Below are positions 23,738-32,437 of a DNA stretch of 64,000 bases, piece after piece. The notes below the pieces were generated by a model, which saw only the letters and a program-made list of their open reading frames with translations, did no database searches and was not told the origin of the DNA. The first letter of the stretch is position 1, and every line of letters starts with the position of its first letter. The stretch comes from JBNPEO01 sp050490315. Lineage in GTDB: Bacteria; Actinomycetota; Actinomycetes; Actinomycetales; Micrococcaceae. The position numbers were made by a program, and so were the translations under genes. The stretch lies in the NCBI RefSeq assembly GCF_050490315.1, contig NZ_JBNPEO010000001.1:558001-622000 (forward strand). Direction: 5' to 3'.

Positions 23738-25450
23738 ATGAGCAACTCGGCCCACATTAAGGAACTCGGCGGGGCCGCGGTTAAGCCCTTGCTGGAAATC
23801 CGTGATCTCGCCATCACTTTCAAAACCAGCAACGGTGACGTTCAGGCCGTGCGCAACGCGCACCTGACCATCATGCCTGGCGAAACAGTCGCCATTGTTG
23901 GTGAGTCAGGGTCTGGAAAGTCTACGACGGCGCTAGCCGCCATCGGCCTGCTGCCCGGCAACGGTCAGGTTTCGGGCGGCCAGATCCTGCTCGACGGCGA
24001 AGACATTGCACACGCTTCCGAGCGTCGCATGATCGAGCTGCGCGGTAACACCATTGGTATGGTTCCGCAGGATCCTATGTCTAACCTGAACCCGGTCTGG
24101 AAGATCGGTTTTCAGGTCAAGGAAACTCTGAAGGCCAACGGCTTGCCCAGCGGTCCGGATGACGTTGCCAAGGTCTTGGCGGAAGCGGGTCTGCCCGATG
24201 CCAAGCGCCGTGCCAAGCAGTACCCGCACGAATTTTCCGGTGGAATGCGACAGCGTGCTCTGATCGCCATTGGTTTGTCTTGCCAGCCGCGCCTGTTGAT
24301 TGCGGATGAGCCAACCTCGGCTTTGGACGTTACAGTTCAGCGCCAGATCTTGGATCACCTGGACAAGATGACCACGGAATTGGGTACCTCAGTTCTGCTG
24401 ATTACCCATGACCTCGGCCTCGCTGCTGAGCGTGCGGACAAGGTTGTTGTGATGTACCGCGGCCAGGTTGTTGAAGCGGGTCCCTCGCTTGAACTCCTCC
24501 GTAACCCGCAGCACCCGTACACCAAGCGTTTGGTTGCTTCCGCGCCGTCGTTGGCTTCACGCCGTATTCAGGCTGCGAAGGAACAAGGCGTCGAAACTGA
24601 TGACTTGCTCAACGCCGGTGAGGTTGCTGTGAAGGAGGAGCTTCCCTCCGAAGTTCTTCAGATCAAGAACCTCACCAAGGTCTTTAAGCTGCGCTCAGGC
24701 CTGGTCAAAACAACCGACTTCACCGCCGTGGATGATGTGTCATTTAGCGTCAAGCGTGGAACCACTACGGCCATTGTGGGGGAGTCCGGTTCCGGAAAGT
24801 CCACCGTGGCTCAGATGGTTCTGAATCTTTTGGAACCCACCAAGGGATCCATCATTTTTGACGGTGTGGACACCTCCACGCTGAACGCTAAGGAGCTGTT
24901 TAAGTTCCGTCGTCGTGTTCAGCCGATCTTCCAGGACCCATACGGTTCTTTGGACCCGATGTACAACATCTTCCGGACCATTGAAGAACCACTGCGGACC
25001 CACAATATTGGCGATAAAGCCAGCCGCGAAAAGAAGGTACGCGAACTCTTGGATCAGGTGGCACTGCCACAGTCCACCATGCGTCGCTTCCCGAACGAGC
25101 TCTCCGGTGGTCAGCGTCAGCGTGTGGCAATTGCGCGCGCATTGGCGCTGGACCCTGAAGTGATCATTTGCGACGAGGCAGTCTCGGCGCTGGACGTTTT
25201 GGTCCAAGCGCAGGTCCTGAACTTGTTGGCTGATCTTCAGGCACGCCTTGGCCTGACCTACTTGTTTATTACTCACGACCTCGCCGTTGTTCGCCAGATC
25301 GCGGACGAGGTATGCGTGATGGAAAAGGGCAAGCTGGTTGAGGTTGGCACCACTGACGAGGTATTCGAAAACCCGCAGCGCGACTACACCAAGGCATTGC
25401 TGAACGCCATCCCCGGCGCAACGCTGATGCTTCCTCCCGAGGTCGCCTAG
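23738..25450 (+). CDS. Peptide ABC transporter ATPase, two fused ABC domains (DppD-DppF type)
   Basis: A 570-residue protein with two complete ABC cassettes. The first has GESGSGKSTTALAAIGLLPG, FSGGMRQRALIA and LLIADEPTSALDVT; the second has GESGSGKSTVAQMVLNLLEP, LSGGQRQRVAIA and VIICDEAVSALDVL. This replaces the separate D and F subunits. I chose the ATG at 23738 next to AAGGGGAGG; an ATG at 23723 overlaps the permease stop (ATGA) and would add five residues. The 3' end runs into a 15-bp tandem repeat that includes the stop codon. Confidence 0.92.
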   Translation: MSNSAHIKELGGAAVKPLLEIRDLAITFKTSNGDVQAVRNAHLTIMPGETVAIVGESGSGKSTTALAAIGLLPGNGQVSGGQILLDGEDIAHASERRMIELRGNTIGMVPQDPMSNLNPVWKIGFQVKETLKANGLPSGPDDVAKVLAEAGLPDAKRRAKQYPHEFSGGMRQRALIAIGLSCQPRLLIADEPTSALDVTVQRQILDHLDKMTTELGTSVLLITHDLGLAAERADKVVVMYRGQVVEAGPSLELLRNPQHPYTKRLVASAPSLASRRIQAAKEQGVETDDLLNAGEVAVKEELPSEVLQIKNLTKVFKLRSGLVKTTDFTAVDDVSFSVKRGTTTAIVGESGSGKSTVAQMVLNLLEPTKGSIIFDGVDTSTLNAKELFKFRRRVQPIFQDPYGSLDPMYNIFRTIEEPLRTHNIGDKASREKKVRELLDQVALPQSTMRRFPNELSGGQRQRVAIARALALDPEVIICDEAVSALDVLVQAQVLNLLADLQARLGLTYLFITHDLAVVRQIADEVCVMEKGKLVEVGTTDEVFENPQRDYTKALLNAIPGATLMLPPEVA

Positions 25451-25516
25451 GAGCCAGTCGCCTAGGCACTAGTTGCTGAGAAGCTAGTCGCCTAGGAGTC
25501 AGCTCCGTAGCTGTTA
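25442..25516 (+). repeat. Degenerate 15-bp tandem repeat across a stop codon
   Basis: Five adjacent 15-nt units start at 25442, 25457, 25472, 25487 and 25502. Units one, two and four begin GTCGCCTAGG. The stop codon of the ATPase gene (25448-25450) is in unit one and is copied in units two and four. Confidence 0.75.
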
Positions 25517-25527
25517 GTCCAAGCTCA

Positions 25528-25564
25528 AAGGGGCGGTCCACACCATTGGTGTGGACCGCCCCTT
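25528..25564. terminator. Bidirectional terminator between peptide transporter and SGNH genes
   Basis: A perfect 17-bp stem with a 3-nt loop (ATT). It lies between two converging genes; T-rich tails are short. Confidence 0.8.
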
Positions 25565-25579
25565 GTGCGTTGAGAAACG

Positions 25580-26512
25580 CTAGCGTGCTTGCAGGTTTAT
25601 CGCCTTTAGTTTGTTCGAGAAGATGGTTGCCAGTTTGTTGTGGCCTGTCATTTTCATGTGGACTCTGTCCGCGAGGTCGGATCCCAAGTTGTACTGGGTG
25701 ATCCAATTGCCGGCGCTCACAAACGGGATACCGTGTTTTTTCGCTACCGACGCTAAAACGGTGTCAACCTCGTGACGGCGCCCGCCGCCGTCGTTCTGTG
25801 AACGAGCAAGTGTGCCTAACATCAGGAATTTAGAGGTGGGGTAGCGAACTTGAAGGCTGGCCACTAACTTGTCCGCATTGGCCACAATTTCCTCGTTGTT
25901 ATAACCACGGGCTGCGTCGTTGCCGCCGCCTTCAAAGACCACTAGCTGTGGAGCGCTCGAGGGTAGATACCAGTCACCGTGTTGCAGCGCATCGTAATAG
26001 TTGCCAGTGGTGGAGTTAGCGGCCATGTAGCCCGTTCCGCCTCCGCCCACGAAGTACACCTTGTAACCCACACGGTTTAAACCTTGCCGCGGCCACGTCC
26101 GCTCACCCGGGACTCCGGCTGCGCCGGCCGCTTGCGAATCGCCAATCAGCAAAGCAGTCCGGCTGATATCAGGAACCACTCGCTCGATCCGGTCATTGCG
26201 AGGGTTGCGCACCAAAGTGCCATCCGCCAGCCCTGCAGCAATAATGTTCGACGCCGGGTAGTTGCCTTGGTTTCCTGAGTTAGAGCCCGCGGCATTCACC
26301 TGCGTTGCCCCTCCTGCCGCAATCGGCCCTGAACCGGCGCTGCCGGTTGGCTGTCGCATAGTCCCGGCGTGGCTAAAGGCGCCGCTGGAAATGCGGGGCG
26401 AGGTAACGCCGTCGTTAACGTTTTGGATAATTGGCTGTGCGCACACAGCGAGGAGCAGCACTCCTGTGAGCGTTAGAACCCGAAAACGAGTGTGAGCCAC
26501 GCTTTTTGCCAT
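25580..26512 (-). CDS. Secreted SGNH/GDSL-type hydrolase
   Basis: A 310-residue protein with an N-terminal signal (FRVLTLTGVLLLAVCAQPI), a low-complexity Gly/Ser/Asn stretch, and an SGNH hydrolase domain: ALLIGDSQAAGAAG (catalytic Ser), VGGGGTGYMAANS (Gly), VFEGGGNDAARGY (Asn), and DLADRVHMKMTGH (Asp-x2-His type). It is probably an exported esterase acting on cell-wall or exopolysaccharide acyl groups; the substrate is not known. GGGGGAAAG precedes the ATG. Confidence 0.82.
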   Translation of the reverse strand: MAKSVAHTRFRVLTLTGVLLLAVCAQPIIQNVNDGVTSPRISSGAFSHAGTMRQPTGSAGSGPIAAGGATQVNAAGSNSGNQGNYPASNIIAAGLADGTLVRNPRNDRIERVVPDISRTALLIGDSQAAGAAGVPGERTWPRQGLNRVGYKVYFVGGGGTGYMAANSTTGNYYDALQHGDWYLPSSAPQLVVFEGGGNDAARGYNNEEIVANADKLVASLQVRYPTSKFLMLGTLARSQNDGGGRRHEVDTVLASVAKKHGIPFVSAGNWITQYNLGSDLADRVHMKMTGHNKLATIFSNKLKAINLQAR

Positions 26513-26805
26513 AACTTTCCCCCACTAAAACTGCAGCGGCTTGATAGCGCGCCTTAGCCATGATGTGCCGATTGGAGGCGAATATCCAGTGACCTTGCCC
26601 ACTTTCAGGGAAGAGTTTTCTTACAATCTGGTAACTCGGGAGCCTCGTCCCACTCGGTTCAGTTCGCCAGCGCAAATACTCACCGGCTAGAATAGAGGGA
26701 GTTCCCCTTGACATTAGGGGTTGTCCACTGCGCTGCATCCGGCATTCCGGCCGGGAAATGGCGCGATTACACAGCTGACTTCACCACTGAATCGAGCCTT
26801 TACGC

Positions 26806-28734
26806 ATGTCTGAAACCACCGCTACTGCCGGGGCAAACACCGCCTCACGAAGCGATCTGCGCAACGTAGCTATCGTTGCCCACGTTGACCATGGAAAGAC
26901 CACCCTGGTTGACGCAATGCTCAAGCAGACCCACTCCTTCGCTTCCCACGGTGAAGTTGCAGACCGCGTTATGGACTCCGGTGACCTTGAGCGCGAAAAG
27001 GGAATCACCATTCTCGCCAAGAACACCACCGTGGCTTACAACGGTCCTTCGGCCAACGGCCAGGTCATGACCATCAACGTTATTGACACCCCAGGCCACG
27101 CTGACTTCGGTGGCGAGGTTGAGCGCGGTCTGTCCATGGTTGACGGCGTGGTTCTCCTCGTTGACGCTTCCGAGGGCCCGCTCCCGCAGACCCGATTTGT
27201 GCTGCGTAAGGCACTCGCCGCAAAGCTCCCCGTAATCCTTTTGGTCAACAAGACCGACCGTCCCGATGCTCGCATCGAAGAGGTTGTTGCAGAGTCCATG
27301 GACCTGCTCTTGGGCCTTGCCTCTGACATGGCTGACGAGGTTCCCGACTTGGACCTCGACGCTGTTTTGAACGTTCCGGTTGTTTACGCATCCGGCAAGT
27401 TGGGCCGAGCCTCCACCGTGCAGCCGGAAAACGGTACCGCACCGGATAACGAGGACCTTGAGCCGTTGTTCAAGACCATCATCGATCACATCCCGGCACC
27501 GACTTACAACCCTGAGGGTGTCCTGCAGGCTCACGTCACCAACTTGGACGCTTCGCCGTTCTTGGGCCGTTTGGCTCTGCTGCGTATCTTCAACGGCACC
27601 TTGACCAAGGGCCAGACCGTTGCTTGGTGCCGCGCAGATGGCACCATCAAGCCCGTCAAGATCACCGAACTGTTGGCTACCCAGGCTTTGACCCGTGTTC
27701 CTGCGGAGTCTGCTGGCCCCGGCGAAATTGTTGCTGTTGCCGGTATCGAGGACATCACTATTGGTGAGACCCTTACCGACGTCGAAAACCCGGCACCGTT
27801 GCCGTTGATCACCGTTGACCCGCCGGCAATCTCCATGACTATCGGTATCAACACCTCGCCGATCGCCGGTAAGGTCAAGGGCCACAAGGTCACCGCACGC
27901 CAGGTCAAGGACCGTCTGGACAAGGAACTCGTGGGTAACGTTTCCTTGAACGTTCTGCCCACCGAGCGTCCGGATGCTTGGGAAGTTCAGGGCCGTGGTG
28001 AATTGGCTCTGTCTATCCTCGTTGAGCAGATGCGTCGCGAAGGCTTCGAGCTGACGGTTGGTAAGCCGCAGGTTGTGACCAAGATGGTTGACGGCAAGGT
28101 ACACGAGCCGATGGAGCACATGACCATCGACGTACCCGAGGAATACTTGGGCGCTGTAACTCAGCTGATGGCCGCTCGTAAGGGCCGTATGACCAACATG
28201 GCAAACCACGGTACCGGTTGGTGCCGTATGGAATTCATCGTTCCGGCCCGTGGTCTGATCGGTTTCCGTACTCGCTTCTTGACTGACACCCGTGGTGCAG
28301 GCATCGCTTCCTCCCTTGCCGAAGGCTACGAGCCTTGGGCTGGCCCCATCGAATACCGCACCAACGGTTCGATCGTGGCTGACCGCTCAGGCGTTGTGAC
28401 ACCGTTCGCGATGATCAAGTTGCAGGAACGTATGTCCTTCTTCGTTCAGCCCACTTCTGAGGTTTACGAGGGCATGATTGTTGGCGAGAACTCACGCGCC
28501 GATGACATGGATGTGAACATCACTCGCGAGAAGCAGCTCACCAACATGCGTGCAGCTTCCTCAGACACCTTCGAGAACATGACGCCGCCGAAGGTTCTGA
28601 CTCTCGAAGAGTCACTCGAATTCGCACGCGAAGACGAGTGTGTTGAGGTTACTCCGGAAGCAGTTCGCATCCGCAAGCTCATCCTTGACGCCAGCGAGCG
28701 GGCCAAGGCAGCACGTAGCCGCGCACGCGCATAG
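26806..28734 (+). CDS. typA: Translational GTPase TypA/BipA
   Basis: A 642-residue ribosome-binding GTPase. G1 is AHVDHGKTTLVD, G2 EREKGITI, G3 DTPGHADFGGE, and G4 NKTDRPDA; then the EF-Tu domain 2 (LGRLALLRIFNGTLTKGQTV), EF-G C-terminal-like domains and the BipA-specific end PARGLIGFRTRFLTDTRG. It acts in ribosome assembly and stress adaptation. The 5' region of 293 nt has no gene. GAGCCT lies 6 nt before the ATG, a weak leaderless signal; no Shine-Dalgarno is present. Confidence 0.96.
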   Translation: MSETTATAGANTASRSDLRNVAIVAHVDHGKTTLVDAMLKQTHSFASHGEVADRVMDSGDLEREKGITILAKNTTVAYNGPSANGQVMTINVIDTPGHADFGGEVERGLSMVDGVVLLVDASEGPLPQTRFVLRKALAAKLPVILLVNKTDRPDARIEEVVAESMDLLLGLASDMADEVPDLDLDAVLNVPVVYASGKLGRASTVQPENGTAPDNEDLEPLFKTIIDHIPAPTYNPEGVLQAHVTNLDASPFLGRLALLRIFNGTLTKGQTVAWCRADGTIKPVKITELLATQALTRVPAESAGPGEIVAVAGIEDITIGETLTDVENPAPLPLITVDPPAISMTIGINTSPIAGKVKGHKVTARQVKDRLDKELVGNVSLNVLPTERPDAWEVQGRGELALSILVEQMRREGFELTVGKPQVVTKMVDGKVHEPMEHMTIDVPEEYLGAVTQLMAARKGRMTNMANHGTGWCRMEFIVPARGLIGFRTRFLTDTRGAGIASSLAEGYEPWAGPIEYRTNGSIVADRSGVVTPFAMIKLQERMSFFVQPTSEVYEGMIVGENSRADDMDVNITREKQLTNMRAASSDTFENMTPPKVLTLEESLEFAREDECVEVTPEAVRIRKLILDASERAKAARSRARA

Positions 28735-28747
28735 CTTCAGTCTGAAC

Positions 28748-28796
28748 AAAGGCGCCGTGTGCCGTAGGGTTTTTCCCTATGGTGCACGGCGCCTTT
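28748..28796 (+). terminator. Terminator of typA
   Basis: A 22-bp stem with a TTTTT loop, with a few G-U pairs or mismatches in the upper part, 13 nt past the typA stop and followed by GTTATTA. Confidence 0.85.
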
Positions 28797-28875
28797 GTTA
28801 TTAGTTTGGGACGCTACTCGCCCGCCTGTAGCCCGGTATTCGCGGTGGTTTTCCTGATTAGATCCTTCTTTTTCC

Positions 28876-29139
28876 TCAGGTTCCTGCTGGGCTGACGTTC
28901 CGCGCCGGGGGAGGCGGGACCGGCTTGGCTAGGGTCACACGGTCCAGCAGGATGCTGATCTCTCCGCTTCTGCTAGAGACTACAATCCTGGGGCTCTCTG
29001 CGGCGGTGTAGTCCCGCGCTGAAAGCTCGCCGAGAGCATCGCTGAGTGCGCCGTCGTCGAGCCTGTGGCGCACAACCACGCGGGTGCCCAACGGGGCGCT
29101 GACTAGAAGGGGAACCCCGCGGAGCTTAGAGAGTGACAC
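28876..29139 (-). CDS. Small protein resembling the N-terminal SH3-like domain of an Rv0428c-type acetyltransferase
   Basis: An 87-residue protein: APLGTRVVVRHRLDDGALSD, ALGELSARDYTAAESPRIVV and GEISILLDRVTLAKPVPPPP. This is the pattern of the N-terminal beta domain that precedes the GNAT catalytic domain in actinobacterial proteins of the Rv0428c type, including the AKxVPPPP linker. Here the frame stops after PARNVSPAGT and only 80 nt separate it from the typA terminator, so no catalytic domain follows. It may be a stand-alone domain or a truncated gene. It diverges from fdxA. Confidence 0.55.
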   Translation of the reverse strand: MSLSKLRGVPLLVSAPLGTRVVVRHRLDDGALSDALGELSARDYTAAESPRIVVSSRSGEISILLDRVTLAKPVPPPPARNVSPAGT

Positions 29140-29264
29140 AACTCAATGGTAAGCGGGCGTAATGACTTAGCGCTGAGGGGGGTGGGGGATAATAAGGTAG
29201 GTAGACTGCAGTAGCGCCCCGGTGTACTCCAACGGCCGGGCGTGCCAGAAAGAGAGGTCGGGAC

Positions 29265-29591
29265 GTGACGTATGTAATCGCACAGCCGTGCGTAGATGTT
29301 AAGGACAAGGCATGTATCGAGGAATGCCCTGTTGACTGCATTTACGAAGGCGAGCGAACTCTCTACATCCACCCCGACGAGTGTGTGGACTGCGGTGCTT
29401 GCGAACCTGTTTGCCCCGTAGAAGCCATCTACTACGAGGATGACACCCCTGACGAGTGGGCCGAGTACTACAAGGCCAACGTTGAATTCTTTGATGATCT
29501 TGGTTCCCCCGGTGGAGCAGCGAAGATCGGCAACACGGGAACAGATCACCCCTTTATTGCCGCGTTGCCGCCACAAAACCAAGATCACTAA
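29265..29591 (+). CDS. fdxA: 7Fe ferredoxin FdxA
   Basis: A 108-residue ferredoxin. N-terminal cysteines C9, C17 and C21 (in QPCVDVKDKACIEECPVDC) with the second set CVDCGACEPVCP give one [3Fe-4S] and one [4Fe-4S] cluster, as in mycobacterial FdxA. The tail NTGTDHPFIAALPPQNQ is usual for actinobacteria. GTG start with GAGAGG upstream. The stop overlaps the dapC start by one base (TAATG). Confidence 0.95.
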   Translation: MTYVIAQPCVDVKDKACIEECPVDCIYEGERTLYIHPDECVDCGACEPVCPVEAIYYEDDTPDEWAEYYKANVEFFDDLGSPGGAAKIGNTGTDHPFIAALPPQNQDH

Positions 29592-30739
29592 TGGCCTTCC
29601 CCTCGGAGAACTTTGGGCTGAGCCTGCCGGAGTACCCCTGGGAGGCCATGGCACCGTACCTCAAGCGTGCTGCTGAGCACCCTGACGGTGCTGTGAACTT
29701 GTCCATTGGTACACCAGTGGACCCCACGCCGGTCGTGATTCGTGAGGCCCTTGCTGCGGCTTCGGATGCCCCCGGGTACCCTACGGTCCACGGCACAGCT
29801 GGTCTGCGCCAAGCGATTGTGGACTGGTATGCCCGCCGCCGAAACGTCCCTGGCCTCGACCCTGAGGCAGTTATGCCAACGTTGGGTTCGAAGGAGCTGG
29901 TAGCTTGGCTGCCGTTCCTTCTGGGACTGACTGCCGAGGACGTGGTGGTGCGGCCCGCCGTTGCCTATCCCACCTATGACATTGGTGCTCGGTTTGCCGG
30001 CGCCCGCGCCGTGGCCGCTGATACCTTGGACGGGCTCGACGACGACACTCGCTCACGCGTGAAGCTCATCTGGGTTAACTCCCCGGGCAACCCCACCGGA
30101 ACAGTCCGTTCTGCCGCAGAACTTCAAGCTCTAGTAGCCCAAGCCCGCGAGCTTGGTGCCGTGGTGGCCTCTGACGAATGCTATGCCGAACTTGGCTGGG
30201 GTGAATGGGACGCACAGCGGGGTGGCCAAGCGGTTCCCAGCATCTTGGATCCCCAGATCAGCGGTGGCAGCAGCGAAGGTTTGCTGAGCGTCTATTCACT
30301 GAGCAAGCAGTCCAATCTGGCCGGCTACCGCGCGTCGTTTGTGGCAGGTGATCCGGTGATTATGGCCAACCTTGTGAACAGCCGCAAACACGCCGGAATG
30401 ATTGTCCCGTACCCGGTGCAAGAGGCTTTGCGAGTGGTGCTGGGCGAGGACCAGCATGTCCAAACTCAGAAGGATTTGTACCGCAAACGCCGCGAACTTC
30501 TTATCCCAGCACTTGAAGCATTTGGTTTGACCATCCATGGATCCAACGCTGGCTTGTACCTGTGGTGCACGGCAGGGGAGCCCACTTGGGACACCATCGG
30601 CAGGCTTGCAGATCTGGGGATTGTGGCGGGCCCGGGAGTTTTCTACGGCGAGGCTGGTAACGGATATGTGCGGATCGCGCTGACGGCTACAGATGAACGG
30701 ATCGCAGCCGCGGCTCACCGCTTGGCTACGCGTCAGTAA
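29591..30739 (+). CDS. dapC: Succinyldiaminopimelate transaminase
   Basis: A 382-residue PLP aminotransferase of the actinobacterial DapC type. Start sequence FGLSLPEYPWEAMAPYLKRA, WVNSPGNPTGTV (PLP/substrate Asn), ASDECYAELGW, and the lysine in SVYSLSKQSNLAGYRASF. It makes N-succinyl-L,L-diaminopimelate for lysine and cell-wall synthesis. It is coupled to fdxA, an arrangement widespread in actinobacteria, and dapD and dapE lie 5-6 kb downstream. Confidence 0.93.
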   Translation: MAFPSENFGLSLPEYPWEAMAPYLKRAAEHPDGAVNLSIGTPVDPTPVVIREALAAASDAPGYPTVHGTAGLRQAIVDWYARRRNVPGLDPEAVMPTLGSKELVAWLPFLLGLTAEDVVVRPAVAYPTYDIGARFAGARAVAADTLDGLDDDTRSRVKLIWVNSPGNPTGTVRSAAELQALVAQARELGAVVASDECYAELGWGEWDAQRGGQAVPSILDPQISGGSSEGLLSVYSLSKQSNLAGYRASFVAGDPVIMANLVNSRKHAGMIVPYPVQEALRVVLGEDQHVQTQKDLYRKRRELLIPALEAFGLTIHGSNAGLYLWCTAGEPTWDTIGRLADLGIVAGPGVFYGEAGNGYVRIALTATDERIAAAAHRLATRQ

Positions 30740-30985
30740 CAATCTTGTGGCGTGGTTCACATTCGGCGTCATTTTCCCCTTAAATGAGGCACCCGGATTA
30801 GTGATGCCTGCCTGCTTGGCGGTAGTTTATTAGTGACTATCGTGGTGGCTTTCCACAAGAAAGCTGCAGCCCAGCACTTTGAAGTCTCTGCTTTGACTCA
30901 CGAGTTGAACCAGCTGGCGGGCGCCGCCACGAGAAGTTGAAGAAGCGTTCTATTAGAGGCTTTGAAACCTCATGAAGGGGACTCC

Positions 30986-32269
30986 ATGACTGAGACCACT
31001 AGCGCAACCCTGCGCCATGCCGGCGGCGAGCTTGAATTGCCCCGCATCCAGGTTGTTGAAGGAAACGAAGGTTACGACGTTTCAAAGCTGCTGAAGCAGA
31101 CGGGCGCAGTCACCTTTGACCCCGGCTTCATGAACACCGCAGCAACAAAGTCTGCCATCACCTACATCGACGGCGATGAGGGAATCCTGCGTTACCGCGG
31201 ATACCCGATCGAACAGTTGGCGCAGCACTCCAGCTTTCTAGAAGTGTCCTACCTGCTGATCTACGGCAACGTGCCCAGTGCCACCGAGCTTGAAGAATTC
31301 GATCAGAAGATCCGCCACCACACACTGCTGCACGAAGAACTCAAGGGCTTCTTCAGCGGCTTCCCGCGCGACGCGCACCCCATGCCCGTGCTTTCCTCGG
31401 CCGTTTCGGCGTTGTCCACTTTCTACCAGGACTCGCTGGACCCCAAGAATGCTGAGCAGGTTGAGCTGTCCACCATTCGCCTGATGGCAAAGCTGCCGGT
31501 TATCGCCGCGTACGCTCACAAGAAGTCCATTGGCCAGCCCATGCTGTACCCGGACAACTCCCACAACTTGGTGGAGAACTTCTTGCGGCTGAGTTTCGGC
31601 CTACCTGCGGAGCAGTACGAGATGGACCCGGTGGTGGTCAAAGCCCTTGACCTGTTGCTGATCCTGCACGCTGACCACGAACAGAACTGCTCTACCTCCA
31701 CAGTTCGTCTGGTGGGTTCCTCGGATGCAAACCTTTTCGCCTCCGTCTCCGCTGGGATCCACGCCCTGTCCGGCCCGGCGCACGGCGGAGCCAACGAGGC
31801 TGTGCTGAAGATGCTTCGCCAAATCCAAGCCGACGGCACCAAGCCTGAGGACTACATGGAGAAGGTCAAGAACAAGGAAGACGGCGTCCGGCTGATGGGC
31901 TTTGGGCACCGTGTTTACAAGAACTATGACCCGCGCGCCAAGATCGTCAAGGCTACGGCCCACGAGATCCTCAGCAAGCTCGGCGGAAACGACGAGATGC
32001 TGGAGATCGCCCTCCGTTTGGAAGAGAAGGCGCTCAATGATGACTACTTCATCCAACGCAAGCTCTACCCGAACGTGGACTTCTACACCGGCCTGATCTA
32101 TAAGGCCATGGGTTTCCCGGAGAAGATGTTTACAGTCCTCTTTGCCATTGGTCGCTTGCCGGGCTGGATTGCCCAGTGGCGCGAAATGACTCAGGACCCG
32201 CAGACAAAGATTGGCCGCCCGCGTCAGCTGTACATTGGCGAGCCGGAGCGCGACTACCCCGCACGGTAG
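30986..32269 (+). CDS. gltA: Citrate synthase (type II)
   Basis: A 427-residue citrate synthase: ITYIDGDEGILRYRGYPIEQ, LILHADHEQNCSTSTVRLVG (catalytic His), MGFGHRVYKNYDPRAKI (catalytic His) and NVDFYTGLIYKAMG (catalytic Asp). It condenses acetyl-CoA and oxaloacetate at the entry to the TCA cycle. The ATG at 30986 has GAAGGGGA 4 nt upstream; the open frame starts at a TTG at 30962. Standing alone with its own terminator. Confidence 0.96.
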   Translation: MTETTSATLRHAGGELELPRIQVVEGNEGYDVSKLLKQTGAVTFDPGFMNTAATKSAITYIDGDEGILRYRGYPIEQLAQHSSFLEVSYLLIYGNVPSATELEEFDQKIRHHTLLHEELKGFFSGFPRDAHPMPVLSSAVSALSTFYQDSLDPKNAEQVELSTIRLMAKLPVIAAYAHKKSIGQPMLYPDNSHNLVENFLRLSFGLPAEQYEMDPVVVKALDLLLILHADHEQNCSTSTVRLVGSSDANLFASVSAGIHALSGPAHGGANEAVLKMLRQIQADGTKPEDYMEKVKNKEDGVRLMGFGHRVYKNYDPRAKIVKATAHEILSKLGGNDEMLEIALRLEEKALNDDYFIQRKLYPNVDFYTGLIYKAMGFPEKMFTVLFAIGRLPGWIAQWREMTQDPQTKIGRPRQLYIGEPERDYPAR

Positions 32270-32315
32270 TGTGCCGGTAGCCCACTTAGATGGCTGCTAA
32301 ATAATTCTAAGAATG

Positions 32316-32363
32316 ACGACGACGGCCGGTACCTTTCGAAAGAAAGGTACCGGCCGTCGTCGT
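32316..32363. terminator. Terminator between gltA and galE
   Basis: A perfect 22-bp stem with a GAAA loop. On the minus strand it is followed by a T-rich stretch; on the plus strand the tail is not T-rich. Confidence 0.8.
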
Positions 32364-32371
32364 AGCTTAAG

Positions 32372-32434
32372 CAACGCGGGGTCACTTACGGCCCATGTAA
32401 GCGGACTTAAAGGGCCGTAAGTGACCCCGCGTTG
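32372..32434. repeat. Second long inverted repeat between gltA and galE
   Basis: Arms of 23 nt at 32372-32394 and 32412-32434 are perfectly complementary around a 17-nt loop. It sits 4 nt past the galE stop and may be its terminator, but the large loop and lack of a U-tract make it look like a mobile or dispersed palindromic unit. Confidence 0.75.
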
Positions 32435-32437
32435 GGG

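Noticed and set aside
26845..28209. 454-codon minus-strand open frame opposite typA
   Set aside because: Antisense shadow of typA; it has no recognisable domain or ribosome-binding site.
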